Part shown: positions 37,705-45,827 of the stretch, piece by piece | Position numbering within the stretch: the stretch's first letter is position 1 | Layout of the letters: every line of letters begins with the position of its first letter | Source of the DNA: Tritrichomonas foetus | Taxonomy: Eukaryota > Parabasalia > Tritrichomonadida > Tritrichomonadidae | Assembly: GCA_001839685.1 (NCBI GenBank) | Contig: MLAK01000207.1 | Location: forward strand, 83,416-129,419 | Reading direction: 5' to 3' | DNA length: 46,004 nucleotides | The notes under the pieces: generated by a model | What the model was told of the DNA's origin: nothing | What the model saw: the letters and a program-made list of their open reading frames with translations, nothing else | Database searches by the model: none | Program-made: the position numbers and the translations under genes

Positions 37705-39072
37705 TTAGCTGCTTTCTGAGCTGTCGCTGTCATCGCTGTCGGATTCTGATTCAGAGTCTGACTCTGTTTCTGAGGCTGAGCTTGATGACTTGGTGACAGA
37801 AGTAGTGCTTTCATCTTCAGCTTTAGCTGGTTTTTCCTTGGCTGGTTCTGGTTCTGGCTGTGGTTCTGGTTCAGCCTTCTTCTCTTCAACTTCCTCGGAC
37901 GATGATTCGTCTGATGATGAAGATTCACTCTTTTCTGGAGCTGGAGCTGGTTTTGGCTCTGATTTTGATTCTGATTTAGACTTTGATTCTGAAGATGATT
38001 TACCTGATGATGTCTCTTCCTTCTTTGGCTTCTCTTCCTTCTTTGGCTTTTCTTCCTTCTTTGGCTTTTCTTCCTTCTTTGGCTTCTCCTCTTCCTTCTT
38101 TGGCTTTTCTTCTTTCTTTGGCTTCTCAGTCTTTCCGCCCTTTGCTGGAGCTGCGTTGCTTGGTAAAAGGTGCTTGCTGATGTATTTCATGAAGCGCTTG
38201 GAGTAGCCCTTGTGTGGCTTTGGAATGTAGCCGATGTGCTTTGTGAACATGAAAGTCTGAAGATAATCAACGATAGCGAGGAAATATGTATCACCTTGAG
38301 TTCCTTTGATTCCACCTTCGATTGTTTCGTTTTCTGAGTCGCTCTTCAAAACGCCGATAAGGAGGGAATACTCGAGGGCGTCTCTTCTGTTCAAATAGGC
38401 GACATCACGTTTGAGCTGTTCGAAAGCAGGATTCCATGATGATGGATCGACATGCCAAAGGTTCATCCTTTCGAATTCGACTTCCTTCAAAATGTGGTCT
38501 TTATTGTTTTCTGTCCTACGGGAGGAAATACCTTTGATGTCGAAGATGTGGTCGAGCTTCTTTTCAATTGGGAAGGCGTTTTGAAGAAGAATGAAGTAGT
38601 GATCGTATTCCTTAGTAATGAGACGGAACATACCATAGATGACTTCGCAGAATGTGTTGCGGTGCTTGTTGAAGTACTTTTGGTAGTTGTGGATCTTCTT
38701 TCTGACGACGAAAGATTCCATCTTGGTGATGCTGCGGATGACAAGCTTGGAGTCCTTGGAGATGTAGTAGAGCTTGCGCTCGTGGTTCTTGGCACGTTGC
38801 ATGCTCTCGAAGGCTTCTTTGACATAATCTGGTTGGATGTCGTAAATGTCACGGAGCTTCTTGAATTCTACTGGATCATAAGCCTTGAACTTGTAGTCGT
38901 GAAGACCGTTGTGTGGTTTGGAGGTGTCGCTACCCTCCATTGGATATAGGAAAATAGCAGTCTTGTTGTCTTCGACAGACATGAGGCTCTTCAAGGAGTT
39001 GTAGAGGCAGAACTTGATACCATATTCAAGATCGTTGTCTTTGTTGACGACTTCGAATTCGACTAAAGACAT
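37705..39072 (-). CDS. Divergent phosphatidylinositol phosphate kinase with charged repeat tail
   Basis: 455 residues. Residues about 55-305 follow the PIP4K/PIP5K domain order: FKAYDPVEFKKLRDIY (62-77; compare the family's F-K-D-Y-x-P), LYYISKDSKLVIRSITK (101-117), FDIKGISSRR (177-186; family DLKGSxxxR), EYSLLIGV (234-241; family DYSLLxGI), and LAIVDYLQTF (265-274) with the Mg-binding Asp269 kept. Changes that question activity: the glycine-rich loop is not evident, the nucleotide-binding Lys is Arg113, the Asp of DYSLL is Glu, and the KGS Ser is Ile. The activation loop is shortened. The tail (312-455) is six KPKKEE-type repeats, then Ser/Glu/Pro-rich and a Ser/Asp run. Codon use is GC-rich, suggesting strong expression. 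It may be a lipid-binding scaffold rather than an active kinase. Confidence 0.75.
   Translation of the reverse strand: MSLVEFEVVNKDNDLEYGIKFCLYNSLKSLMSVEDNKTAIFLYPMEGSDTSKPHNGLHDYKFKAYDPVEFKKLRDIYDIQPDYVKEAFESMQRAKNHERKLYYISKDSKLVIRSITKMESFVVRKKIHNYQKYFNKHRNTFCEVIYGMFRLITKEYDHYFILLQNAFPIEKKLDHIFDIKGISSRRTENNKDHILKEVEFERMNLWHVDPSSWNPAFEQLKRDVAYLNRRDALEYSLLIGVLKSDSENETIEGGIKGTQGDTYFLAIVDYLQTFMFTKHIGYIPKPHKGYSKRFMKYISKHLLPSNAAPAKGGKTEKPKKEEKPKKEEEKPKKEEKPKKEEKPKKEEKPKKEETSSGKSSSESKSKSESKSEPKPAPAPEKSESSSSDESSSEEVEEKKAEPEPQPEPEPAKEKPAKAEDESTTSVTKSSSSASETESDSESESDSDDSDSSESS
38017..38127. repeat. 18-bp tandem repeat coding KPKKEE
   Basis: In-frame tandem units of TTCTTTGGCTTTTCTTCC type within the PIP kinase gene encode successive KPKKEE hexapeptides (about residues 315-355). 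Copies differ mainly at third positions, showing selection for the peptide or recent spread. Confidence 0.85.
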
Positions 39073-39203
39073 TTGAGTATTGTTTTGATGTGAAATATAA
39101 AATTAAATAAGGTTTCAGAAATTAAAATAATACAAAAATATTCATTTTTCTGAAGCACAAATTTATTGTAATTTAAAAAGTTGATTATTTCGAATAAAGT
39201 ATG

Positions 39204-39211
39204 GAAAAAGT
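39204..39211 (-). promoter_or_regulatory. Candidate promoter octamer upstream of the PIP kinase gene
   Basis: GAAAAAGT at 132 bp from the ATG at 39072, farther than at other genes; another copy lies at 39468-39475. Confidence 0.25.
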
Positions 39212-39219
39212 ATGAGAAT

Positions 39220-40280
39220 GTTATTCAAATTGTCCATTGTAAAGTTGTCAATTAGGAATAGAAAAACTATCAAAAGCATTGAAAAAGAGAAAAGTTCAAA
39301 AATTCTATTATTTGAGTTATTTTTCAATAGATCATATCACCACTTATATATGATTGACCAATTGCATGATACTGGTAATTTACAAGAAAATAAGCCAAAA
39401 TAGAAGAGCCAATCTCATGGACCAATTTGATATTTGATAAGAGTATTTGAATTTTTGAATATACTCTGAAAAAGTAATTTTTGACCAAATAATTCGCTTT
39501 TTCACCATTTTATATAACCTTTCATCATTTTATGTAAATCTATGACTTTTCAATTATTTTTTCAAAAAATAGTTGTTTTTTTATACGAAATTATTTCGCG
39601 CAATTTTACTTTATTTCTGTTTACTTTGGAGCACACTATTTGTTTGTTAGTGGATATGATATATGTATCAATATAAGAGATTTGGCGTTATTGGGTGGAG
39701 AAATTTACCAAAATGTAAAAACGCTATGTGACAATGTCTGAAAAAATTTAATTTAAGTTATCAATTTTGTTTACGATAGAATATTTTCATGTTTCTATCG
39801 TTATTTTGTCGGAATTTTGAATCAAAGGAGGCTATGAATTTAATGAATATTGAGACTTATCAAAAAGCGGCAATGACATGTATTTTTTTCTGTACATCGA
39901 AATTAAAAATTTACTTTTTGAGATGAAAAGGTTGTGATTATTGTTGGTATTCATACAATTGAATTGTCTATTACCCCTCCAAATATGTACGTTAATGTCT
40001 CAAATATGATGGGGGAAATTTTGTCTTTCAACATCCCAAGCGATTACTAGAATTTATACCTGCATAATATTACCATAAGGTAGAATTGTATAGATTCAAA
40101 TGGATTTATTGAGAAGACAAATTAATTTGGAATATTAATATAATATTAATATAATATTCAGCATATTTGGTCATTTAAATACTATTAAATTGTATTCAAA
40201 TGTCACTCTTAAGTTTGCGAACAGTCGTAATAATGAGTTGGAGAAGATAAATGTGAATTGGCATGGGCATTTTTTTATTG
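39220..40280. other. Gene-poor AT-rich region
   Basis: No supportable gene. A 63-codon frame at 39212-39403 begins at the end of an octamer but has no homology and random-looking composition. Stops are frequent in all frames beyond it. Confidence 0.6.
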
Positions 40281-40287
40281 GTCATCA

Positions 40288-40295
40288 ACTTTTTC
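40288..40295 (+). promoter_or_regulatory. Candidate promoter octamer before a small reading frame
   Basis: ACTTTTTC, 24 bp upstream of the ATG at 40319. This is the same short spacing as at 3996 and 15430 and is the main reason to take the small frame seriously. Confidence 0.35.
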
Positions 40296-40318
40296 ATAGT
40301 TAGGACATACTATTTTGA

Positions 40319-40632
40319 ATGGAATCAATTGATTTGGAATCAGTTTTTCAAAACTTCAACTCATTGAATTCAATATTTCAATTCATTGTCTCATCAATTT
40401 ATGATGAAATGATGGTTTTTTGTCAAGAAAAGTCGACTATAAATATATTCAATTCAATTAAATCTCTTTATATCACAATTAATTGCCCGCAATTTGCGGG
40501 ATAAAAGAAATTAAATTATCTCTTTTGAAAAAGTTAAATGAAAATTTCGAACATCAATTTTCTATCCATTTTCGACCCAGAAGTGAAGCATTTTCCGATT
40601 CCATCCTAAAAATCGTATTTCCAAACCGATAA
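40319..40632 (+). pseudogene. Possible frameshifted small gene of unknown family
   Basis: A 61-codon frame from ATG 40319 (MESIDLESVFQNFNSLN...) ends at 40504. A second frame, offset by one base and open from before 40489 to a stop at 40630-40632, continues with protein-like sequence (KLNENFEHQFSIHFRPRSEAF...). Together they look like one helical protein of about 104 residues broken by a one-base shift. A candidate promoter octamer lies 24 bp upstream. No family recognised. It could equally be a 61-residue functional gene or noise; a sequencing error would restore one frame. Confidence 0.3.
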
Positions 40633-40779
40633 ATGATTCGCTGTTTCAATTTCTCCTTCTTAAGAGACATATCTTTTTTTTATTGTTTCAAGATTCAGAA
40701 ATGCTTTTTCAATCTCCCAATGTTGGTTTCATATTAATTGTTATAATCGAAGAAAAATGAAATTTAACAAGTAACTCAA

Positions 40780-41133
40780 TCATTTTTGGGAATTCAAATA
40801 TGTTATATTATCTTCGATAAAAAGGATTGACAAAATGTACATAATGCTTTTGATTGGTATTGCAAGAGAATTGTCACAAGACATATAACAAACAAGCAGA
40901 GGAAAAAAAAAATCCATTTCATCAAACTTTTGGGTTAAACTTTTTGAATATGTATTGAATTTCATGATTGACAATTTTTGTTCATATTCCAAAAGTGTTA
41001 GGTAAAAATTTTCTAATGAGTGTTGCTCAAGTGTCCAAAAAAAGTACTCCTTATGGACCAAGAATGTGAAGTGAGGCATTTGGAATTGTGAAATCAAATC
41101 ATTCGAATTACATTTCTGTCTTCGGAAAAACAT
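40780..41133 (-). CDS. Possible hypothetical protein
   Basis: 117 codons on the minus strand from an ATG at 41131-41133, helix-rich, with aromatic residues (HKEYFFWTLEQHSLENFYLTLLEYEQ) and hydrophobic stretches at the C-terminus. A GTTAACGG element lies about 40 bp upstream. No octamer and no homology recognised; composition is only weakly gene-like. A ten-base A run at 40903-40912 inside the frame is prone to sequencing error. Confidence 0.2.
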   Translation of the reverse strand: MFFRRQKCNSNDLISQFQMPHFTFLVHKEYFFWTLEQHSLENFYLTLLEYEQKLSIMKFNTYSKSLTQKFDEMDFFFPLLVCYMSCDNSLAIPIKSIMYILSILFIEDNITYLNSQK

Positions 41134-41179
41134 AAATGGTTATATTTGGATAATATTGAATTTCGAATGAAGTGTTAAC

Positions 41180-41901
41180 GGACCTGAAAAGCAGAAACTT
41201 TGTTCAGTTTTCTCCAATGATGTTGGTAAACTTATTTGGAAAAAACAAAGAAATGAAAAAATAAAAATCTAAATAAAAATATTTTTAGTAGTTGACAAAA
41301 TGAATTAGATGGAAGGTGACCATAAGTGGTACCTATTACTTGTCTTTCAAGTCAATTGAATTCTTTTTTCTAAGTGGAAGAATAAAGAAATCATGTAAAA
41401 TTACTTTCTTCGTGATTTTTCTTGTGTTTATTTAATAATTTAATTATTAAGGGAATCATTCAAAAACAATGATTTTATAACGATTTGCATCATTAGTGAT
41501 TCGGAATTTTCATTTCATAGTTATTTTGGAGAGAATTATTTCATCATTCTTTAGATTCCATCCACCGTTTTGAAAGACGGTAAAAACTATACAGTTAATA
41601 TAATAAGAATATAGCGCATTTTATCTACACTATAAAATCATAGGATCATTCACAGTGCCAAATAGTACAACATATATTAGTGATTCTGCATTTTTTAATT
41701 GAAGTAGATTCACAATCATTAAATTAAAAGAATTGTTCGATGAATCATCGCATATAACTCATGAATAAAAAAGGCAATTATTAAACCAGATGGATTAGCT
41801 GGTTTTCGGTATAAAATCTTTTCGAATAAAAGACCATTTTCCTTATAAAAAGTGAATATATTTATAGAAAATACTAATAAAAAAATCAAAATATAAATCG
41901 T
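41180..41901. other. AT-rich spacer
   Basis: No gene, repeat or RNA seen in the 700 bp before the CAMK-like kinase stop. Confidence 0.6.
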
Positions 41902-43104
41902 TTATTTTTTAGGAAAATTTCGAGGAAAAGCTGACCGATGCGGTTTCTTGGCACTTATTGGAACAGGTGTTCCTCTCAATAATTTCCCTTTTGCTGCTGT
42001 TCCTGAAAGTTGAAGCTGTTTGAATTTAGGTACTGAAGAAACCCTTGAAATTGGAGATAAATTTAAAACAGGATTTACATGCCGATTTTTTGAATTTCTT
42101 CTTTTCATGTGACTTGTTTTTTTCTTCAGTAATAATTTGTAAGTTGTTGTTAATGTATTGAATTCATTTGTAAATAAACAATGATAAATAGCATTCGGAT
42201 CATAATTAAATGATTCCATTTCTTCTATTATTTCATTGTCGATATCTTTTTTATTATGAAAACCTGTTTCTATACACATATTAATCATGGCATGACTTTT
42301 TAAGTCTAAATCATTGAACCAGCAGTGTTTCTTGATTTCTTCAAATGTTGGTCTTTTTTCCGGAGATTTATTTAATAACAATGATATCAAATCTGAACAC
42401 TCATGTGTCAGATATGATTGAATGATTGGTTTCATATTCACAATACTGTGCATCAAGCCATCCATATCTTCATCATCATATGGGAGTTTCCCAGTGGTTA
42501 TCAAATAAAGGAAAATTCCAAGACTCCAAATTTCTGAAGATGGAGTATTATGCGCACCTTGAAATACTTCGGGTGCAATGTATGCAGGGGATCCACGAAT
42601 CAATCTGTCTTGATAACTATTGTTGACATGACTAGCAAACCCAAAATCAATTAGTTTTATATCTAAAAACTCATCAAGAAGTACATTATCAGCTTTGATA
42701 TCACAATGAATGATGTTTAGTTTATCATAAAGATAAGATAAAGCTTCTAGTAGTTGATTAAAAATAGTTTTTTTGATATTCGACTCTGATTTACCATTTG
42801 CTTCAATAAAGTTTGTTACTGTTCCTCTTTCACAATACTCCAAAACAATATAATAATTACTTTCATCTTCTATCAATTCATAAAAATGTGCAATATTAGG
42901 ATGATTTAACATCTTTAAAATATCGATTTCTTGAATAAACCTTTTGTAAGCTTCTGGTTCTTGCACAGTATTCTTTTCTATTATTTTTATTGCTACATTT
43001 AAACCTGTGAGAATATGAACAGCTTTGAAGACGCATGAGTAAGCTCCACTTCCAAGTTTGTCTGCAAAAATATAGGATTCACTCAGTACATGGGGATGCT
43101 GCAT
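41902..43104 (-). CDS. CAMK/SNF1-like protein kinase (non-RD)
   Basis: 400 residues. A complete Ser/Thr kinase domain spans about residues 11-268: glycine loop LGSGAYSCV, Lys40 in VAIK, Glu59 of helix C, hinge VLEYCERGTV, catalytic loop IIHCDIKADN (131-140), IDFGFA (152-157), GSPAYIAPEV (171-180) and the CAMK-type CWFND end (about 262-268). HRD is HCD: the Asp is present but the Arg is not, making this a non-RD kinase that would not depend on activation-loop phosphorylation in the usual way. A UBA-like helical segment (about 275-325) follows, as in SNF1/AMPK and MARK-type kinases, then a basic tail (KRRNSKNRHVNPV, HRSAFPRNFPKK). This class is highly expanded in trichomonads. The substrate is unknown. 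Confidence 0.85.
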   Translation of the reverse strand: MQHPHVLSESYIFADKLGSGAYSCVFKAVHILTGLNVAIKIIEKNTVQEPEAYKRFIQEIDILKMLNHPNIAHFYELIEDESNYYIVLEYCERGTVTNFIEANGKSESNIKKTIFNQLLEALSYLYDKLNIIHCDIKADNVLLDEFLDIKLIDFGFASHVNNSYQDRLIRGSPAYIAPEVFQGAHNTPSSEIWSLGIFLYLITTGKLPYDDEDMDGLMHSIVNMKPIIQSYLTHECSDLISLLLNKSPEKRPTFEEIKKHCWFNDLDLKSHAMINMCIETGFHNKKDIDNEIIEEMESFNYDPNAIYHCLFTNEFNTLTTTYKLLLKKKTSHMKRRNSKNRHVNPVLNLSPISRVSSVPKFKQLQLSGTAAKGKLLRGTPVPISAKKPHRSAFPRNFPKK

Positions 43105-43107
43105 TCA

Positions 43108-43125
43108 ATATCAAATATTTGATAT
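43108..43125. promoter_or_regulatory. 18-bp perfect palindrome just upstream of the kinase ATG
   Basis: ATATCAAATATTTGATAT is its own reverse complement and lies three bases upstream of the kinase start codon (43102-43104). It could be a dimeric regulator site or part of the 5' leader. No octamer is found near this gene. Confidence 0.4.
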
Positions 43126-43720
43126 CTGTTATTTTTTGGAATTTGTGAGTTGACTATGAAAAGAAGCGCAATTTTCAATATATTATTTCGTGTGTAATCT
43201 TTGAATTTTGTGTGCAATTGTATTCAGGTTCATATTTTCTGATCAATTGAAAAGATCCAATTCGAACTCTTAACAAAGTTTCTTGGATCTATTTTTTATG
43301 GTCTAAAAGAAAGAAAAAGCACACTAGATTATTTACCATATTTTTATCAGAAGTGAAAATTATTGCCACATATAAAAATATATAAAAGTAACAGAATGGT
43401 ATAACTTGAATTGTAAAAAGCATGAGATACGGGTCGTGTGTATGCCTAAGATTTGAAAAAATTATACCCAAGGTTTTTTGTTTTTCAATAATCATGTCGG
43501 GCGTATGAAATAACGGAAATCATGAGAATTGTAAATTAATTAAGAAAAGCTTATCAATTATTGATTAATTAATTAAGTGAAAGTGAGAAAAAATTCTTGC
43601 ATTTATAGTATAGTAATGTTGCGAAGATTAAGTAGGCAATATCTTCTGAACTAATTTCATTTATCTATAGATTTATTTATATTTGGACAGAAAAAAGAAT
43701 CGTGAACAATAAATCTCATG
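43126..43720. other. AT-rich spacer upstream of the kinase gene
   Basis: No supported gene; a 68-codon frame on the minus strand (43289-43495) has no promoter octamer or homology. Contains TTAATTAATT palindromic runs near 43535-43575. Confidence 0.5.
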
Positions 43721-43729
43721 ATGAAAAAT

Positions 43730-44270
43730 AGAAACAATCAATCAATAAAGAAACAACCGTAAAAAAAAGAAAGAAACAATCTCAATAAATAAAGAAAGAA
43801 ACAACAATCAGTCAATAAATAAAAAATAACTAAATAAAGATACAACAATTAATCAATCAATAAAGAAAGAAACAACCATAAAAGAAAGAAAGAAACAACA
43901 ACAAATAAAGAGAGAAAGAAAGAAAGAAAGAAACAACCATAAAAGAAAGAAAGAAACAATCTCAATAAAGAAAGAAACAATTAATAAATGAATAAAGAAA
44001 GAAACAACCATAAAAGGAAGAAAGAAACAACAATCAATCAATCAATAAAGAAAGAAACAATTAATAAATAAAAAAAGAAACAATAAATAAATAAAGAAAC
44101 AATAAATAAATAAAGAAACAGCAATTAATCAATCAATCAATAAAGAAAAAACCGTAAAAGAAAGAAAGAAAGAAACAATCAATCAATAAATAAAGAAACA
44201 ATCAGTCAATAAAGAAACAAATGTAAAAGAAAGAGAGAAACAACAATTAAAGGAAGAAAGAAAGAAGAAA
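43730..44270. repeat. Purine-rich microsatellite field (AAAGAAAGAAACAA / TCAATCAATAAA)
   Basis: About 540 bp of interspersed AAAG, AAAC, AATC and AAAT tetramers with longer, imperfectly repeated blocks of roughly 30-60 bp (for example AAAGAAAGAAACAACCATAAA at about 43863 and again at 43925 and 43993). It begins about 70 bp after the end of the INCENP-like gene. Translations are low complexity and not genes. Confidence 0.95.
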
Positions 44271-44341
44271 AAGCTTTTCTTTGGTTAACTTTTCAAATAA
44301 TATGTTTAAGTACAATAAAAAATAAAGAAGAAACGATATCT

Positions 44342-45271
44342 TCAATGCCTCACACGCTGGTAGTATGAAAACACGTTCGTTCCGAATAAGTCAACAATAT
44401 TCACTCTTCTGGGAAGTTCCTGGAAAATCCGATCGCCGTCCGTTTGGTTCTGTCTTGCCATCGCCATAGAAAGTTGCTTTCCACACGCCCATGCGGGGAT
44501 AGTCTTTCCGTTTACGATTTCGGCATCGAGATCTAAGTCCATTGGCTTCATTGCGTCTTCGTCCTCCCAATCGCTGAGTTCGTAAGGGTCGTTCTGAATC
44601 TGAAGTGACGTGATTATGTTTCGCAAGAAGTCCGTACTATTCCGAACCAAATCGGAGTAGTTCGTACTTATTGGCTTTAGTTTTGTTTTTGTCGAGGTAT
44701 TATGATTATCGTTTTTTGTTTGACATGATTTCGTAAATGAAATGTTCTGATTATCGTTTTCTATTTTTTTGAATGAAATTTCGTTATCATTTTTTTGATG
44801 ATTCTTTAAGTGTGAATTACTATTATTTGTATTGTTACAAACACAATTGCAAGAATTAAAAGTCTTTTTGTGATTGATATCGTTAACGATATTATTATTG
44901 AACGTGTTTGTTTGGCCGTGTCTTAGGGTGTTTGAAATGTTTTCGTTTTCACTACTGTCTGTTGTTGATGTTTGTTTATCGTCTGATTTTGACTCGTCAT
45001 CGGAAAAATCATTATTCGATGACTGATTCTCAAAATCTAAGTGCAGAAAGTCGGCTCGTGGAAAAGCGCAAAGTTCCTCCGATGAGGAACAAATGCTATG
45101 GGATACCTGAAAACTCTGTTCCTTTTGTTCCGTTTGATGAATCTGATCAATTTTTTCTTCGCCTTCGCTAATCATCTCTTTGTCTGGATTACTTTGTCGA
45201 TTGAGATCGTCCTCAGCTGCGGCCCCTTCGTTTTTGATGCGCTGGGCCGCATCGAGGATGTTCTCAATCAT
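44342..45271 (-). CDS. INCENP-like Aurora-kinase scaffold (IN-box)
   Basis: 309 residues. The first 20 residues (MIENILDAAQRIKNEGAAAE) are helical. The middle is disordered and rich in Ser, Asn and Asp, with a basic stretch near 150-200. The C-terminus carries an IN-box: TIPAWACGKQLSMAMARQN (257-275), DRIFQEL, then VNIVDLFGTNVF (290-301), matching the INCENP/Sli15 pattern (IPxWA...L..A+..Q....P..IF......DLEEIF). This binds and activates Aurora kinase in the chromosomal passenger complex, which acts at centromeres and the spindle midzone. The Thr-Ser-Ser motif that Aurora phosphorylates lies after this point in INCENP; here the protein stops eight residues later (YYQRVRH) with no Ser/Thr, so that activation step is apparently absent. 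The C-terminal part is GC-rich. Confidence 0.7.
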   Translation of the reverse strand: MIENILDAAQRIKNEGAAAEDDLNRQSNPDKEMISEGEEKIDQIHQTEQKEQSFQVSHSICSSSEELCAFPRADFLHLDFENQSSNNDFSDDESKSDDKQTSTTDSSENENISNTLRHGQTNTFNNNIVNDINHKKTFNSCNCVCNNTNNSNSHLKNHQKNDNEISFKKIENDNQNISFTKSCQTKNDNHNTSTKTKLKPISTNYSDLVRNSTDFLRNIITSLQIQNDPYELSDWEDEDAMKPMDLDLDAEIVNGKTIPAWACGKQLSMAMARQNQTDGDRIFQELPRRVNIVDLFGTNVFSYYQRVRH

Positions 45272-45301
45272 TCAATTGGAATAATTAAACGGCATCACCA
45301 T
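45272..45301 (-). promoter_or_regulatory. Nine-codon upstream reading frame abutting the INCENP-like start
   Basis: On the minus strand an ATG at 45299-45301 opens a short frame (M-V-M-P-F-N-Y-S-N) whose TGA stop (45272-45274) directly adjoins the ATG of the INCENP-like gene. It may be a leader uORF if the transcript starts upstream; otherwise irrelevant. Confidence 0.25.
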
Positions 45302-45310
45302 TTTTCTCCC

Positions 45311-45356
45311 TCTCAATTTGATATCGAATTTGAAAAGGACCATATCAAAATTGAGA
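45311..45356. repeat. Imperfect inverted repeat upstream of the INCENP-like gene
   Basis: TCTCAATTTGATAT (45311-45324) pairs with ATATCAAAATTGAGA (45342-45356) apart from one extra A. It lies 40 bp upstream of the ATG at 45271. Confidence 0.4.
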
Positions 45357-45399
45357 AGAAGGCTTTCAAAATGAGATTTTTCAGTAAATAGTTAACAAT

Positions 45400-45770
45400 T
45401 TTTGGTGAATTGGATAACGGTTAATTGGCCATGTTTTTGGCCCGTAAGGCTAATATTTCACTAAGTTTGTTTGATGTCATTTCCATTTGTTGTGTTTTTT
45501 TTGTGATCTTCTTTATATTTGCTACTTAATCGTATTGAAGTATTATTGCACGATAATGAATTACTTGGTCATACCATTATTTATTTTAAATGAAATAAAA
45601 ACTCATCATCATTTGAAGTATTAAAAAATGACGAATATCAATAAGATTTTGAGAAATACATCATATCATTTATATATAATATTATATAACAATTTTGTCA
45701 CTTAAATGCTTAAATTTTTCTCTAATATTTGATTTGAAAATTGAATTTTGATTCAATATTTACTAGTGTT
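45400..45770. other. AT-rich spacer with a GATAACGG element
   Basis: No gene. A GATAACGGTTAATTGGCC stretch near 45413-45431, about 145 bp upstream of the INCENP-like start, resembles a Myb-type AACGG site. Confidence 0.4.
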
Positions 45771-45780
45771 GTTGACCGTT

Positions 45781-45827
45781 GACCGGCCAAGTAATTCTAT
45801 CGTCCTAACCGGTCAATTTGGCCGGTC
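45781..45827. promoter_or_regulatory. Cluster of GACCGG/CCGGTC elements forming an inverted repeat
   Basis: GACCGGCCAA (45781-45790) and TTGGCCGGTC (45818-45827) are perfect 10-bp inverted arms. Between them lies AACCGGTCAA, itself nearly palindromic, and a direct TTGACCGTTGACCGG copy precedes. AAACGGTCG follows near 45848. The cluster is GC-rich in an AT-rich setting and resembles Myb-type recognition sites; it could also be an end of a mobile element. Confidence 0.4.

Noticed and set aside
38452..38949. 165-codon plus-strand frame
   Set aside because: Antisense to the conserved PIP kinase domain; GC-rich codon bias keeps the opposite frame open.
43289..43495. 68-codon minus-strand frame
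   Set aside because: Random-looking composition and no support from context.
43730..44270. Possible CRISPR-like array because of spaced AAAGAAAGAAACAA blocks
   Set aside because: Repeats are low complexity, spacing is irregular and there are no unique spacers; the genome is eukaryotic.
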